64,000 nt of DNA from a virus (IMGVR_UViG_3300021963_000027:62001-126000), one strand, 5' to 3'; shown: positions 43,463 to 51,398, numbered from the stretch's first letter. Notes: a model not told the origin generated them from the letters alone. A program made the numbers and translations.

Positions 43463-43873
43463 TTATTTTGTATTTTTGTTTATTTTTTCTAAGAGTATTT
43501 CTAAAGTTTCTAGAGCTTGTCCTAAACCCGCTCTATCACAAAGTAAAAGATTATAGTAAATCTTACCATCGTTTCCAATTTTGTCTAGTAAATTTTTGTT
43601 AAGTCCTTCAATTTTAATAAGGTTGTCTTCAAAAAATTGTTCAATTTTTTCAAATCTTTCTTTCTCCGAAGCAGTGAAAACAATTAATTTGAAATTATTT
43701 TCATTACATCTTTTCAAGATATTGATAACTTCTGAGGTATCATAATCGTCTTTATAAGGGCAAACTGTGTCATCAAAGTCTACTGCAATAATTAAAGAGT
43801 TATGCTCTTTCCATTGTTGGAATAATCTCTCTGCACAATTTTCAGATTTCGTAAAAGGATGATTATATCTCAT
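43463..43873 (-). CDS. HAD-superfamily hydrolase, small
   Basis: A 136-residue protein. IIAVDFDDTVCPYKDD is HAD motif I (D-x-D-x-T), FKLIVFTASEKER is motif II, and LLCDRAGLG could be the motif IV region. Likely a phosphatase on a small molecule. TGATG overlap with the PRPP-synthetase gene and a gap of 2 nt to NAMPT suggest a shared pathway. Confidence 0.75.
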   Translation of the reverse strand: MRYNHPFTKSENCAERLFQQWKEHNSLIIAVDFDDTVCPYKDDYDTSEVINILKRCNENNFKLIVFTASEKERFEKIEQFFEDNLIKIEGLNKNLLDKIGNDGKIYYNLLLCDRAGLGQALETLEILLEKINKNTK

Positions 43874-44799
43874 CAGTATTTGATTTTATAAGTTGTCAAA
43901 TCAGCGAATTTTAAGATATCTGACCAATTTTGCTTACTATTGGTCGTGAAAACGAAGTCAAATTTACGTGAAACATTTTCAACCCCTTCTTGGCAATCAC
44001 TGTGCGTAGTGAACAATCCCAAAGAACCACATTTTTTCTCTCTCAATTTTTCAGCAAGACCTAAGAATGTCCCACCTTTACAATTGATATCATCGATTAT
44101 CAATGTCGGTGCGCCCTCAACAAGTCCTTCACCAACGTAAAATTCTTTCAAAGAACCATCTTTAACGTCTCGAATTTTTTCACATCGAACGAGATGATAA
44201 TGATGAGTTCTATCTTGATTGGATAGATATTCAATGATTTTCTGAACTCTTTTACCAGCACCAGCATCAGGACATACGATATTAACATCCTTACCATTCG
44301 ACATTTGCAAAACGCTTTGCAACATGAATTCACGTTCATCTAAAATATGAACATTGTTGATCAATGCTGGTGTGACATCACTATGCGGACACAGAATAGA
44401 TACCTTATCGAATCCACAAGAGTTGATCATATCTGCGAAGATTTTCAAAGTAAAGGCTTCTCCTGTATTGCAGATTCTATCTTGTCTTGCCGCTGGGAAA
44501 TAGGGTATAAACAATTCAATATTTTTAATTCCCATACGACGAACAGCATCATTGGCTATTACGATATCGATCAAATCGGACACCGAATTGATACGATGCG
44601 TGATCACCATATTACCATTATATAATGGTGATTCGATTTTAAAATTTGGTTCTCCTGCTGGAAAAAGTCCTTTGGAAAAATTAACTTTAAAAATTCCATT
44701 AAAATAATCCGCAAAAGGATCAAAATTTTGATCCAGATTGAGAACATAAAGCTCCTCACTTTCGTTTTTCCAAGTAATGTGATTTTGTTGTTTCGTCAT
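43873..44799 (-). CDS. Ribose-phosphate pyrophosphokinase-like (Prs; possible Adps)
   Basis: A 308-residue protein, normal length. FIPYFPAARQDRICNTGEAF (ATP-binding), ILCPHSDVTPALI and TLIIDDINCKGGTF (PRPP loop; usual form D-D-x-x-x-T-G-G-T) are present. Makes PRPP from ribose-5-phosphate and ATP, or ADPR-PP in the NARP1-type system. A TACAAT box ends 6 nt before the ATG, so the message is probably leaderless. Confidence 0.9.
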   Translation of the reverse strand: MTKQQNHITWKNESEELYVLNLDQNFDPFADYFNGIFKVNFSKGLFPAGEPNFKIESPLYNGNMVITHRINSVSDLIDIVIANDAVRRMGIKNIELFIPYFPAARQDRICNTGEAFTLKIFADMINSCGFDKVSILCPHSDVTPALINNVHILDEREFMLQSVLQMSNGKDVNIVCPDAGAGKRVQKIIEYLSNQDRTHHYHLVRCEKIRDVKDGSLKEFYVGEGLVEGAPTLIIDDINCKGGTFLGLAEKLREKKCGSLGLFTTHSDCQEGVENVSRKFDFVFTTNSKQNWSDILKFADLTTYKIKY

Positions 44800-44805
44800 G
44801 TTGCG

Positions 44806-44811
44806 ATTGTA
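44806..44811 (-). promoter_or_regulatory. -10-like TACAAT, 6 nt before prs-like gene
   Basis: Minus-strand TACAAT then CGCAAC then ATG. The -35 is weak (TTCAAA at 17 nt). It lies in the end of the upstream kinase gene. Confidence 0.5.
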
Positions 44812-44820
44812 ATCTAGTTT

Positions 44821-45558
44821 TTAAATTTTGAAATTCTTGATCTGATTCGTCAGATTCTTGAATTGGTTATCTTTTTCCATCCATTGACTCTGTTCTCTCA
44901 GCATTTCTTCCATCATGTCTAGATTTTTAGGATCAAGGACACTTTCTTGTGTTTCAATCAATTCGCCTTTTTGGTCGATAAATTCTCCTACCCAAGCAAT
45001 TCGATCATCGAGATTCGGGATATTTTCAATGGGGATAATTGCTGGCATATCGTCAGCAATGAAGAATGGTGTGTTCTCCAGATGATCAGAATATTGCTCA
45101 TAAAGACCTGAAAAGATGTCGTCAATCTCCTTGATATAATTCAAATTAGTATCGCGTAATCCATCTTCCACGACTTTGATGGTGGGATCGTATTTAATCC
45201 AAAAAATAATATCAAGGTTCTTTAGAGAACGTCGAACAATATCTACAGTAATTCCGAGAACATCTTCCGACACCAAATCTTTTTCCGTGGCATGAAGCGT
45301 GTATGCCAAATTATCCAAAGGACAACGATCATACACGACATATTTCTCATCCTTATTAACTTCTAGGGTCTGTGTCATCCAATCCAAGATAAGCAATTGT
45401 GTCTCTGCCGTGGTATTGGAAGAATGTTTCAAATCTTTTTCTTTGATAATATCTCTGTATGTTTTCAACGGTGTTTTATACATCTGCCATTTCTGTAAAA
45501 ATGACTTGATTAATGTGCTTTTCCCGACATTACCGCTACCACTAAACGCAATTTTCAT
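44821..45558 (-). CDS. P-loop kinase, NadR-type (AAA_28) candidate
   Basis: A 245-residue protein. IAFSGSGNVGKSTLI is Walker A; YVVYDRCPLDNLAYTLHA resembles the D-R-x-x-x-D segment of nicotinamide riboside kinases and related AAA_28 proteins; IIFWIKYDP follows. The last 50 residues are Gln/Glu-rich and helical. First gene of the NAD/sugar run. A TTGATT-16-TAAATT promoter precedes it by 7 nt. Could phosphorylate nicotinamide riboside, but this rests on context. Confidence 0.68.
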   Translation of the reverse strand: MKIAFSGSGNVGKSTLIKSFLQKWQMYKTPLKTYRDIIKEKDLKHSSNTTAETQLLILDWMTQTLEVNKDEKYVVYDRCPLDNLAYTLHATEKDLVSEDVLGITVDIVRRSLKNLDIIFWIKYDPTIKVVEDGLRDTNLNYIKEIDDIFSGLYEQYSDHLENTPFFIADDMPAIIPIENIPNLDDRIAWVGEFIDQKGELIETQESVLDPKNLDMMEEMLREQSQWMEKDNQFKNLTNQIKNFKI

Positions 45559-45565
45559 ATTAATT

Positions 45566-45593
45566 AATTTACCACCATATTCTCAGAAATCAA
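45566..45593 (-). promoter_or_regulatory. Sigma70-like promoter of the NAD module
   Basis: Minus strand TTGATT (45588-45593), 16-nt spacer, TAAATT (45566-45571), 7 nt, ATG 45558. Confidence 0.45.
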
Positions 45594-45604
45594 GTGATTT
45601 TTGT

Positions 45605-45610
45605 TAAATA
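45605..45610 (+). promoter_or_regulatory. Late-promoter-like TAAATA, 9 nt before phoH
   Basis: TAAATA with 9 nt to ATG 45620; longer than the usual 5. Confidence 0.45.
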
Positions 45611-45619
45611 ATAATACAT

Positions 45620-46360
45620 ATGTCAGTTAAAAAGACACCTCCTCGTAAGAGGAAAGAGCGGGATGTGACAGAGGAATTTACCGAACACATCAAAAAGGGG
45701 TTTGATCTATCAAATTTATATTTGAAAAATAATTATCCAATGACTGATAACCAACAGAAATTTTATTATATGTCGCAAAGTCCGAGGAATAATATGGTTT
45801 TTGTCAACGGACCAGCAGGGAGTGCAAAGACTCACTTAGCTGTATTTTCAGCACTAGAACTTCTAAGGAGTGGACATGTTGATAAAATCATCTACATTCG
45901 TTCCGTGGTAGAGAGTTCTTCACGTTCGATTGGATTTCTAAAAGGGGATGAGAATGAGAAGTTCTTACCTTATATTATGCCAATGTTGGATAAATTAAAT
46001 GAAATTTTATCTAAAGCAGATATTACTCATTTGATGGATAACGAATACATTAAAGCAATACCAGTGAACTTTGTAAGGGGTCTTACCTTCCATCGCTGTG
46101 CTGTCATTATTGACGAAGCACAAAACATGACAAGGGGAGAGCTAACCACCATCCTCACACGTTTTGGTAAACATTCTCGATACTTCGTGTTGGGTGATGC
46201 TGCTCAAGCAGATATCAAGGATTCAGGATTTATTTCCGTATATGAATCTTTTGATACCGATTTCTCAAGAAAAAATGAGATCCAATGTGTCGAATTCGAC
46301 ACGAGTGATATCGTGAGATCGCAAATACTCAAGCATATCACCGCAGTACTCAAGGTGTAA
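45620..46360 (+). CDS. phoH: PhoH-like ATPase
   Basis: A 246-residue protein with Walker A FVNGPAGSAKTHLAV, the PhoH segment RSVVESSSRSIGFLKGD, Walker B CAVIIDEAQNMT and FVLGDAAQADI. The family is an SF1-like ATPase/RNA helicase common in marine phages; its role during infection is unclear. An N-terminal 30-residue basic region precedes the domain. Isolated plus-strand gene. Confidence 0.92.
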   Translation: MSVKKTPPRKRKERDVTEEFTEHIKKGFDLSNLYLKNNYPMTDNQQKFYYMSQSPRNNMVFVNGPAGSAKTHLAVFSALELLRSGHVDKIIYIRSVVESSSRSIGFLKGDENEKFLPYIMPMLDKLNEILSKADITHLMDNEYIKAIPVNFVRGLTFHRCAVIIDEAQNMTRGELTTILTRFGKHSRYFVLGDAAQADIKDSGFISVYESFDTDFSRKNEIQCVEFDTSDIVRSQILKHITAVLKV

Positions 46361-46531
46361 TTACTTCGCCCCCCAAGAAGTTCCGTTAAACCACGAAAGA
46401 CCTTTTGGATTTTCCAAAGTTGGTTGTGGTTTTTCTTCTTTGATTGGTTGCTCGACAGCTTTCGGCGTTTCTTCTTCACCGTTTACGATCTTAAAATTCT
46501 CATCCTCTTTCACCACGATTTCTATGTTCAT
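46361..46531 (-). CDS. Small acidic unknown protein
   Basis: Start at ATG 46531, 5 nt after a perfect TATAAATA. The 56-residue protein is Glu/Pro-rich and ends in GLSWFNGTSWGAK. No family known. Its stop abuts the phoH stop. Confidence 0.55.
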   Translation of the reverse strand: MNIEIVVKEDENFKIVNGEEETPKAVEQPIKEEKPQPTLENPKGLSWFNGTSWGAK

Positions 46532-46536
46532 GGTGA

Positions 46537-46544
46537 TATTTATA
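46537..46544 (-). promoter_or_regulatory. Perfect T4 late promoter octamer TATAAATA
   Basis: The minus-strand octamer is identical to the T4 late consensus, with 5 nt to ATG 46531. The best single match in the window, and it supports reading the shorter TAAATA elements as late promoters. Confidence 0.8.
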
Positions 46545-46559
46545 GGCTTCAATTATTTG

Positions 46560-47117
46560 TCAAGGATTTCTTTGTTGAGAAGTTTGTTCTCCCTCTGGTC
46601 TAGCTGTTTCATCCCAATATTGATCCTGATTATTTAGTTTCATGAATACGTCCGTTCTAGGTTTGATAACCCATTCAAAGATATCTTTATCTTTATCAAA
46701 AAGAATAATTGCTTGAGGATATCTATATTTTTTACCAGCAACAGATTCACCTTCTGGTGTAACACCTTTTTGAGCCACTTTAACCAGATAGTGCTGCCCC
46801 TTTGGGGTATTTTTTCCAGTTTTAATTTTTTCATTAGGAATTGGCACTATACCTTGTTCATCCATCCAATCCAAAATTCTTTCTTCTATAGTTTGATAGG
46901 CTTGACCCACTCTTTGTATAATACCTCTACCTGCTGATCTTATATTAGCAAGTTTAGAGCTAGTATCAGGCGCGACAACTTTACCAAATTCTTTACCTAA
47001 TTGATAAGCTGATTTAGCAAATCTACCGATTTTAGAATTGGCGACTTTTGCTTTAGTTTTTTTAAAAGAATCCCAAAGTCCTTCTTCCAATAATTCTCTT
47101 TGTGATAACTTATACAT
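46560..47117 (-). CDS. Unknown late protein, tag-like N-terminus
   Basis: A 185-residue basic protein starting MYKLSQRELLEE-G (L-E-E). It has a long amphipathic helical section (SKIGRFAKSAYQLGKEFG), then a small beta domain (HYLVKVAQKGVTPEGE; AIILFDKDKDIFEWVIK). No family recognised. It overlaps the protease-like gene by 8 nt. Confidence 0.62.
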   Translation of the reverse strand: MYKLSQRELLEEGLWDSFKKTKAKVANSKIGRFAKSAYQLGKEFGKVVAPDTSSKLANIRSAGRGIIQRVGQAYQTIEERILDWMDEQGIVPIPNEKIKTGKNTPKGQHYLVKVAQKGVTPEGESVAGKKYRYPQAIILFDKDKDIFEWVIKPRTDVFMKLNNQDQYWDETARPEGEQTSQQRNP

Positions 47118-47568
47118 CGACTGATAATTGTTTGTCTGCTACATTATTTAATGCCACATCAATTAGGGCATCCAATTCATTTTTAATAAAGTCTTTCCCG
47201 ATCAAAACCTTGTGATCATTTGTGGATCGATTACTAATAGAAAAGGGGATACTTTTAAATTTTTTACCCCCTATGACGCAATCGAAAAGACACACAGGTC
47301 TTTCAACAGTATTTCCTTCTCCGATATTAATTATAATTGTATCTTCTGTGGGTTTTTCTAATCTCATGGAATTGGTGGTTGTGAATCTTACTATCTTCTC
47401 GCCTGTTTTCTTATCCTTGCCAAATTCAACATCTTCTCCATGTAATACATTGTAAGCACCGTTACCAGTATCCAATTTAGCGGAAATAGTCCCGACACCA
47501 TCAACAATGATATCTTCTACTAGACCGAAGATATTTTTTTCCACAAAGAATTGTTTGAAACTTGTCAT
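47110..47568 (-). CDS. Retropepsin-like aspartic protease candidate with tag-like N-terminus
   Basis: A 152-residue protein. It opens with MTSFKQFFVE-K, one of the closest matches to the T4 signal MKTYQEFIAE. Then VGTISAKLDTGNGAYNVLHG contains the D-T-G catalytic triad of single-domain (retropepsin/RimB-like) aspartic proteases, and FSISNRSTNDHKVLIGKDFI matches the family's N-R and V-L-I-G-x-x-F signature. Such enzymes act as dimers. If packaged, it could process host proteins after injection. Confidence 0.65.
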   Translation of the reverse strand: MTSFKQFFVEKNIFGLVEDIIVDGVGTISAKLDTGNGAYNVLHGEDVEFGKDKKTGEKIVRFTTTNSMRLEKPTEDTIIINIGEGNTVERPVCLFDCVIGGKKFKSIPFSISNRSTNDHKVLIGKDFIKNELDALIDVALNNVADKQLSVDV

Positions 47569-47583
47569 TCATTTATAAAATTA

Positions 47584-48051
47584 TTAATAATCACGGGACT
47601 GATCGAAACCAGTATTCGCAAAATCAGCTTTAGCATCAAGACGATGCCAAACATCGGAAACATAAGTCGAAGAAATAGTAATCGCTGAAACCATCCAATC
47701 TTCAAATTCACAATCGTTTCTCATTTCATACAAACGATTAGCATATTCAGCGAGTTTTTTCAACTCAGATACAAGAACCTCATTGACTTCATGTTTTTCC
47801 ACAGGACTAATTGGATCAAATTCCATAACCATCCCATGTGCTTCAGGCTCATCGTCGTCACCGAAGTCATCACCCTCACTATCAAATCCACCCTCACCGA
47901 AATCTGGATCATCGTCCATCATTCCATAATCATCATCATCACCCATGTCATCACCAAAGTCATCATCCATCTCGTCATCGAATCTTTCGTTCATAACTCC
48001 ACCACGGAAAGATTCCCAAATCACTTTATTTTCTTCTCCTTTGAATTTCAT
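47584..48051 (-). CDS. Acidic late protein
   Basis: A 155-residue protein. Residues about 23-75 are a run of Asp, Gly, Met and Glu (for example DDDFGDDMGDDDDYGMMDDD). The C-terminal helical domain KKLAEYANRLYEMRNDCEFE then DWMVSAITISSTYVSDVWH is a pattern I know from small conserved proteins of T4-like phages. The acidic part could mimic DNA. Late element at 5 nt. Confidence 0.62.
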   Translation of the reverse strand: MKFKGEENKVIWESFRGGVMNERFDDEMDDDFGDDMGDDDDYGMMDDDPDFGEGGFDSEGDDFGDDDEPEAHGMVMEFDPISPVEKHEVNEVLVSELKKLAEYANRLYEMRNDCEFEDWMVSAITISSTYVSDVWHRLDAKADFANTGFDQSRDY

Positions 48052-48056
48052 AATAT

Positions 48057-48062
48057 TATTTA
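48057..48062 (-). promoter_or_regulatory. Late-promoter-like TAAATA, 5 nt before gene 48051
   Basis: TAAATA overlaps the stop region of the preceding gene. Confidence 0.66.
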
Positions 48063-48473
48063 GTCAATCGCGTTTAAATTCTGTGCTTCTTCTTTATCAT
48101 TCTGAATTGCGTTGATAATTGGTAGAATTTCTTCTTCATAAAATTCTTTACCAGTCTTTCCAGTCTGTTGTAGTAATTTTTGAGCCTCGTCATCATCCTG
48201 CAAAGCAACTTCAAGTTCTTTCAGATTTGATTTATCTGCTTCTGACACGTTAGTAGTTGTTGCGTATAACAATGCCATCACAACATGCTTAATGTAATTA
48301 ATTTCTGCTATGGAAGTCAGAGGAACAGGATTAGCTTCTTCCGCTGGTGGTGCTTCAGGTGCTGGTTGCCCCTCTTGAGGAGGTGCTTGTTCCATACCAG
48401 CATTAGGATCTTGCTCGTCTTGTTCAAGAAGACGACTATATTTTTCAATTAATTGTAATGTTTTTGATTTCAT
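48060..48473 (-). CDS. Unknown protein, tag-like N-terminus and Pro-rich linker
   Basis: Start at ATG 48473, right after the upstream stop (TTAATATG). The 137-residue protein begins MKSKTLQLIEKYSRLLE-Q, then a Pro/Glu/Ala linker, then a helical domain around INYIKHVVMALLYATTTNVS. No known family. Part of the 48939-48060 late pair. Confidence 0.58.
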   Translation of the reverse strand: MKSKTLQLIEKYSRLLEQDEQDPNAGMEQAPPQEGQPAPEAPPAEEANPVPLTSIAEINYIKHVVMALLYATTTNVSEADKSNLKELEVALQDDDEAQKLLQQTGKTGKEFYEEEILPIINAIQNDKEEAQNLNAID

Positions 48474-48474
48474 A

Positions 48475-48939
48475 TTAATAAGTTCTTCCAACTGCGGATT
48501 GTTTTACTGCTTGTAATCCTTTTTTAATTCTCACGGAACCTTTTCTGTAAGCATCAACAGCTTGTCCAGCAAGATTTTGTCTTTCTTTAACTGCTGATTT
48601 TGCTTTTTGTGCGGAAGTGCCAAACAATTTACCTGCAAGACCTTTCAAGCCACTGGAAGCTTTACCTGCCAAACCTTCAACTTCTTTATCGACTTCATAC
48701 GTACCTGTTCCAGCATCAATAGATTCGTCTTCTTCAGCGTATTTTTTCTTTTTGAGACGTTTTTTCTTTTCATGCAAGAGCATTTTAGCTTTGAAAGCAT
48801 CTTCCCTTTTCTGCTCATTAGCTGGATCATATTGCTCCAGAATTTCTAAAAATTTGCTTTTTTTAGCTTTGGAAGAATCATCCATTTTACGCTTAGTAGC
48901 TGGATCATGTTCTTCGATAATTTTCAAAAATTTATTCAT
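48475..48939 (-). CDS. Late protein with a doubled tag-like segment
   Basis: A 154-residue protein. Residues 1-12 (MNKFLKIIEEHD) and about 29-39 (KFLEILEQYDP) are near repeats of one unit, K-F-L-x-I-x-E-x-x-D-P-A, each ending in I-x-E or L-x-Q. The rest is Lys-rich, then Ala/Gly-rich (GLAGKLFGTSAQKAK). It resembles a gp21-processed internal or core protein with two sites. Confidence 0.62.
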   Translation of the reverse strand: MNKFLKIIEEHDPATKRKMDDSSKAKKSKFLEILEQYDPANEQKREDAFKAKMLLHEKKKRLKKKKYAEEDESIDAGTGTYEVDKEVEGLAGKASSGLKGLAGKLFGTSAQKAKSAVKERQNLAGQAVDAYRKGSVRIKKGLQAVKQSAVGRTY

Positions 48940-48943
48940 AGCA

Positions 48944-49441
48944 TTATTTAATCAAAATAGTCATCTTATTGACAACTTCTTGGAAATATTGCTCATTGAG
49001 AAAAGTCAGACCCTCTTTCTCCAAATATTTAGATATTTTTCGGAATGATGGTGTTTTTCTATTTTGAAATGCTGATTCAAATTCTGAGATAACTTCAGCA
49101 TTCCAAATTTTCAAAAGATATTCTAATTTTTCAAAGTCGAAATTCTTCTCGATGATATTGATTTTGAAAATTCTACGAACTTTTTTCAAAAGCTGATTGC
49201 GGAATTTATCCTTTGTCAGTGTATTGGAGAAAAATACAAAATCTTGTCGTGTATATTTCAAAAATTCGGTGAATGTCTTGATGAATTCATGAGTATACAA
49301 TTTCTGGTTATTTCTTTTAGAGAAATCAAAAGTTGTAGTCAATCCTAGACTTTCCAGAAGAGTTGCGAAATTTTCATTTGTTTCTTTGAAAACCTCATCA
49401 ATATCGATGATTTTCTTATTTTGAAAATAAATTCTACTCAC
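48944..49441 (-). CDS. Unknown helical protein
   Basis: A 165-residue protein that starts with GTG, overlapping the upstream stop (GTGA). Rich in F, K, E and L, helical, no motif. Coupled to the GIY-YIG-like gene. Confidence 0.5.
   Translation of the reverse strand: MSRIYFQNKKIIDIDEVFKETNENFATLLESLGLTTTFDFSKRNNQKLYTHEFIKTFTEFLKYTRQDFVFFSNTLTKDKFRNQLLKKVRRIFKINIIEKNFDFEKLEYLLKIWNAEVISEFESAFQNRKTPSFRKISKYLEKEGLTFLNEQYFQEVVNKMTILIK
48945..48950 (-). promoter_or_regulatory. Late-promoter-like TAAATA, 5 nt before gene 48939
   Basis: Minus-strand TAAATA inside the end of the upstream gene 48944. Confidence 0.66.
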
Positions 49442-49902
49442 AACCCAAGAGTAACAGGGTCACGTTCGATGTCAACATAATTTTTGGGAATGACACCTAA
49501 GCGGACATTTAGAATGCCATTGTAGTATTTTTGATCCATCAATGCATTGCATTTAATTTGCCAAATCAATTCTCCGTAGGTCATATGGAATTTTGATTGA
49601 CAGACTTCTATCACTTCTCTGGAAAAATGCTCAATACCGTATTTCTCAATGTCTGCAAGCAATTCCTTGGACGATCCCCAATACTTTTCAACATCGTTGT
49701 CCACATAAGAAATTCTATTGCGTGTCTTACCTTTCAATGGTTTCCTTTTTACTTTCTTGAGCAATTTCTTTTGCCCAATGTAGTATTTTTTCTTGGAATC
49801 TGGATGATTATTGCGAATGAGGTAAACAAATCCTACAACACCTTCCGTATCGGTTGGGAAATTTTTCCATGAGCTTTGGGGTTGACTTTCTGATTTTTGC
49901 AT
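49438..49902 (-). CDS. GIY-YIG-like nuclease-fold protein
   Basis: A 154-residue protein. GFVYLIRNN and KKYYIGQKKL take the place of the GIY and YIG motifs; YWGSSKELLADIEKYGIEHF and YGELIWQIKCNALM follow, with a possible catalytic Glu. This is the short form common in T4-like phages without extra DNA-binding domains. It may be a true nuclease or a domesticated fold. TAAATA lies 3 nt upstream. Confidence 0.65.
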   Translation of the reverse strand: MQKSESQPQSSWKNFPTDTEGVVGFVYLIRNNHPDSKKKYYIGQKKLLKKVKRKPLKGKTRNRISYVDNDVEKYWGSSKELLADIEKYGIEHFSREVIEVCQSKFHMTYGELIWQIKCNALMDQKYYNGILNVRLGVIPKNYVDIERDPVTLGL

Positions 49903-50094
49903 TTATATTTAATTATAATTGATTCTGATTTATTATATTTATTGTACATTAATCTTAATCAATAGATAATGATAAGAAGATTGATTTTAATTAATTTTTT
50001 TTCTTTTGTTTCTTTCTTTAGTTATCTTTAATCATAGTTAATATCTAATCTATATCTAATAATAAGATAATTAATTATAATAATAGAATAGCCA

Positions 50095-50121
50095 TTGACA
50101 AATGAATATGGTGTGTATAAT
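50095..50121 (+). promoter_or_regulatory. Sigma70-like promoter P1
   Basis: TTGACA (50095-50100), 15-nt spacer, perfect TATAAT (50116-50121). The spacer is short by 2. Transcription would begin in or next to the G-run GGGAGGGGGGTGGG. Confidence 0.6.
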
Positions 50122-50206
50122 TAATGGGAGGGGGGTGGGAATAGATGTACAATATAATAAGGAAATTTAGTTAAATTTAATCGCCAGAAAATTGAAAAAC
50201 ATCCGT

Positions 50207-50234
50207 TTGACATCCAAAAAATTTGTGCTACATT
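50207..50234 (+). promoter_or_regulatory. Sigma70-like promoter P2, leaderless
   Basis: TTGACA (50207-50212), 16-nt spacer with TGC before the -10, TACATT (50229-50234), then 6 nt to ATG 50241, so +1 falls on the A of the start codon. Confidence 0.62.
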
Positions 50235-50240
50235 CCAAAC

Positions 50241-51167
50241 ATGGAACTGAATTACATCAAAAATATTGACGCAATGACTGGATTGAAGGAATTGCCCGAC
50301 AAATCGATCCATTGTTGTCTCACATCACCTCCTTACTACAACCTTCGTCAATACACAGATGATGAAAATGAATTTGGATTGGCAGAGACACCTGAAGAAT
50401 TTGTCAATGGATTATGTGATTACTACGATGAAGTTTACCGTGTAATGCGAGATGATGGTGTGGTATTTGTGAACTTGGGAGACACATATCTTGGAAGTGG
50501 TAAAGGTGTTTGGAAAAACAAAGAAGAACCTCAAAAAGAGTCATTCAAATTTCGAGAAAAACCCAAAGAAAAATTGGGTGGTTGGAGAAAACCCAAACAA
50601 TTGGCACTAATTCCTTTCCGTTTTGCCATTGAGATGCAGAACAGAGGTTGGATTTTGAGAAATAATATCGTGTGGCATAAAGGAAATGCCCTTCCACAGA
50701 GCGTTACAGATCGTTTCGTCGTTGATTTTGAATCGGTGTTCATGTTTGTGAAAAGTAAATCGTATTATTTCAAACAACAAATTGAACCATTTGCCAATTC
50801 TTCCAATCCTGATGAAGTATATACAGGAGAGGCTACGAAGGATTATGAGTCTCAGAAGGCTCAGAACCCAAGTGATACGAAGAGAAGGATTCTGGACGCA
50901 ATGCGTAAGCGAGGAGGACGCTCCATGAGAGCAGTTTGGAAAATTAATACCAAACCCAACAAGTCCGTTCACACGGCTACATTTCCTGAAGAATTGGTGG
51001 AACGTATGTTGAAGAGTGGATGTCCTGAAAACGGTATCGTATTGGACTTCTTCATGGGTTCAGGAACAACAGGAGCAGTTGCCAAACAATTAGGTATGAA
51101 TTATATCGGCTTCGATTTGAATTCCGAATATTGTGAAGTAGCGAGAAAGAGAATTAATTCTTTTTAA
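50241..51167 (+). CDS. DNA methyltransferase, N6-adenine/N4-cytosine type
   Basis: Start at ATG 50241, set by promoter P2. The 308-residue protein has CCLTSPPYYNLRQY (motif IV), VVFVNLGDTYLGSG, and near the end VLDFFMGSGTTGAVA (motif I) and YIGFDLNSEYCEVA. The middle 100 residues form a variable target-recognition region. Likely protects phage DNA or marks it. No matching endonuclease gene nearby. Confidence 0.9.
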   Translation: MELNYIKNIDAMTGLKELPDKSIHCCLTSPPYYNLRQYTDDENEFGLAETPEEFVNGLCDYYDEVYRVMRDDGVVFVNLGDTYLGSGKGVWKNKEEPQKESFKFREKPKEKLGGWRKPKQLALIPFRFAIEMQNRGWILRNNIVWHKGNALPQSVTDRFVVDFESVFMFVKSKSYYFKQQIEPFANSSNPDEVYTGEATKDYESQKAQNPSDTKRRILDAMRKRGGRSMRAVWKINTKPNKSVHTATFPEELVERMLKSGCPENGIVLDFFMGSGTTGAVAKQLGMNYIGFDLNSEYCEVARKRINSF

Positions 51168-51390
51168 TTTTCTTCTTACGTTTTCTATTTTTCAATTTAC
51201 CTCTTCTGGTGGTGACACCCATCCCATAAGGATTCCTTGCATCTCCTGGCGCAAACCAATCGGTATTTTCAATACCAGCATGTCCAGCAACATCCCCCCC
51301 ATATACATCACCAGCAGTCATATCTTCGTTCAACATTTGTTGATAAATGTTGGCGATTTCATTTTTATCGTTGACAAAGGGTTGGTTCAT
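51154..51390 (-). CDS. Small late protein, tag-like N-terminus and basic tail
   Basis: A 78-residue protein. NEIANIYQQMLNE-D (residues about 10-22) ends in L-N-E, and the remainder TAGDVYGGDVAGHAG, WFAPGDARNPYG and a strongly basic end RKRKKKIKKN resembles small late proteins of T4-like phages. The tail suggests DNA contact. It overlaps the methylase 3' end by 14 bp. Confidence 0.62.
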   Translation of the reverse strand: MNQPFVNDKNEIANIYQQMLNEDMTAGDVYGGDVAGHAGIENTDWFAPGDARNPYGMGVTTRRGKLKNRKRKKKIKKN

Positions 51391-51398
51391 GTTATTAT
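51371..51398 (+). promoter_or_regulatory. Sigma70-like promoter for the recombination operon
   Basis: TTGACA (51371-51376), 16-nt spacer, TATTAT (51393-51398), 8 nt to ATG 51407. It overlaps the late promoter of the opposite gene. Confidence 0.55.

Larger units (their letters stand above)
49903..50240. other. 338-bp AT-rich intergenic region with divergent promoters
   Basis: No gene. The left 180 bp is almost pure A/T with overlapping repeats of TTAATTATAA, GATTGATTTTAATTAA and similar words. Right of it are two sigma70-like promoters for the plus-strand methylase and a G-run (50126-50139). On the minus strand a TAAATA lies 3 nt before gene 49902. Confidence 0.6.

Noticed and set aside
42177-43556. 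Two long plus-strand frames opposite the NAMPT-like gene
   Set aside because: Antisense shadows of a gene with clear family motifs.
1285-51390. TAAATA as a translation signal like the non-SD motifs of some bacteria
   Set aside because: Not excluded, but set aside: it is missing before most internal operon genes, which use TAATATG or ATGA junctions, and one copy is the full T4 late octamer.
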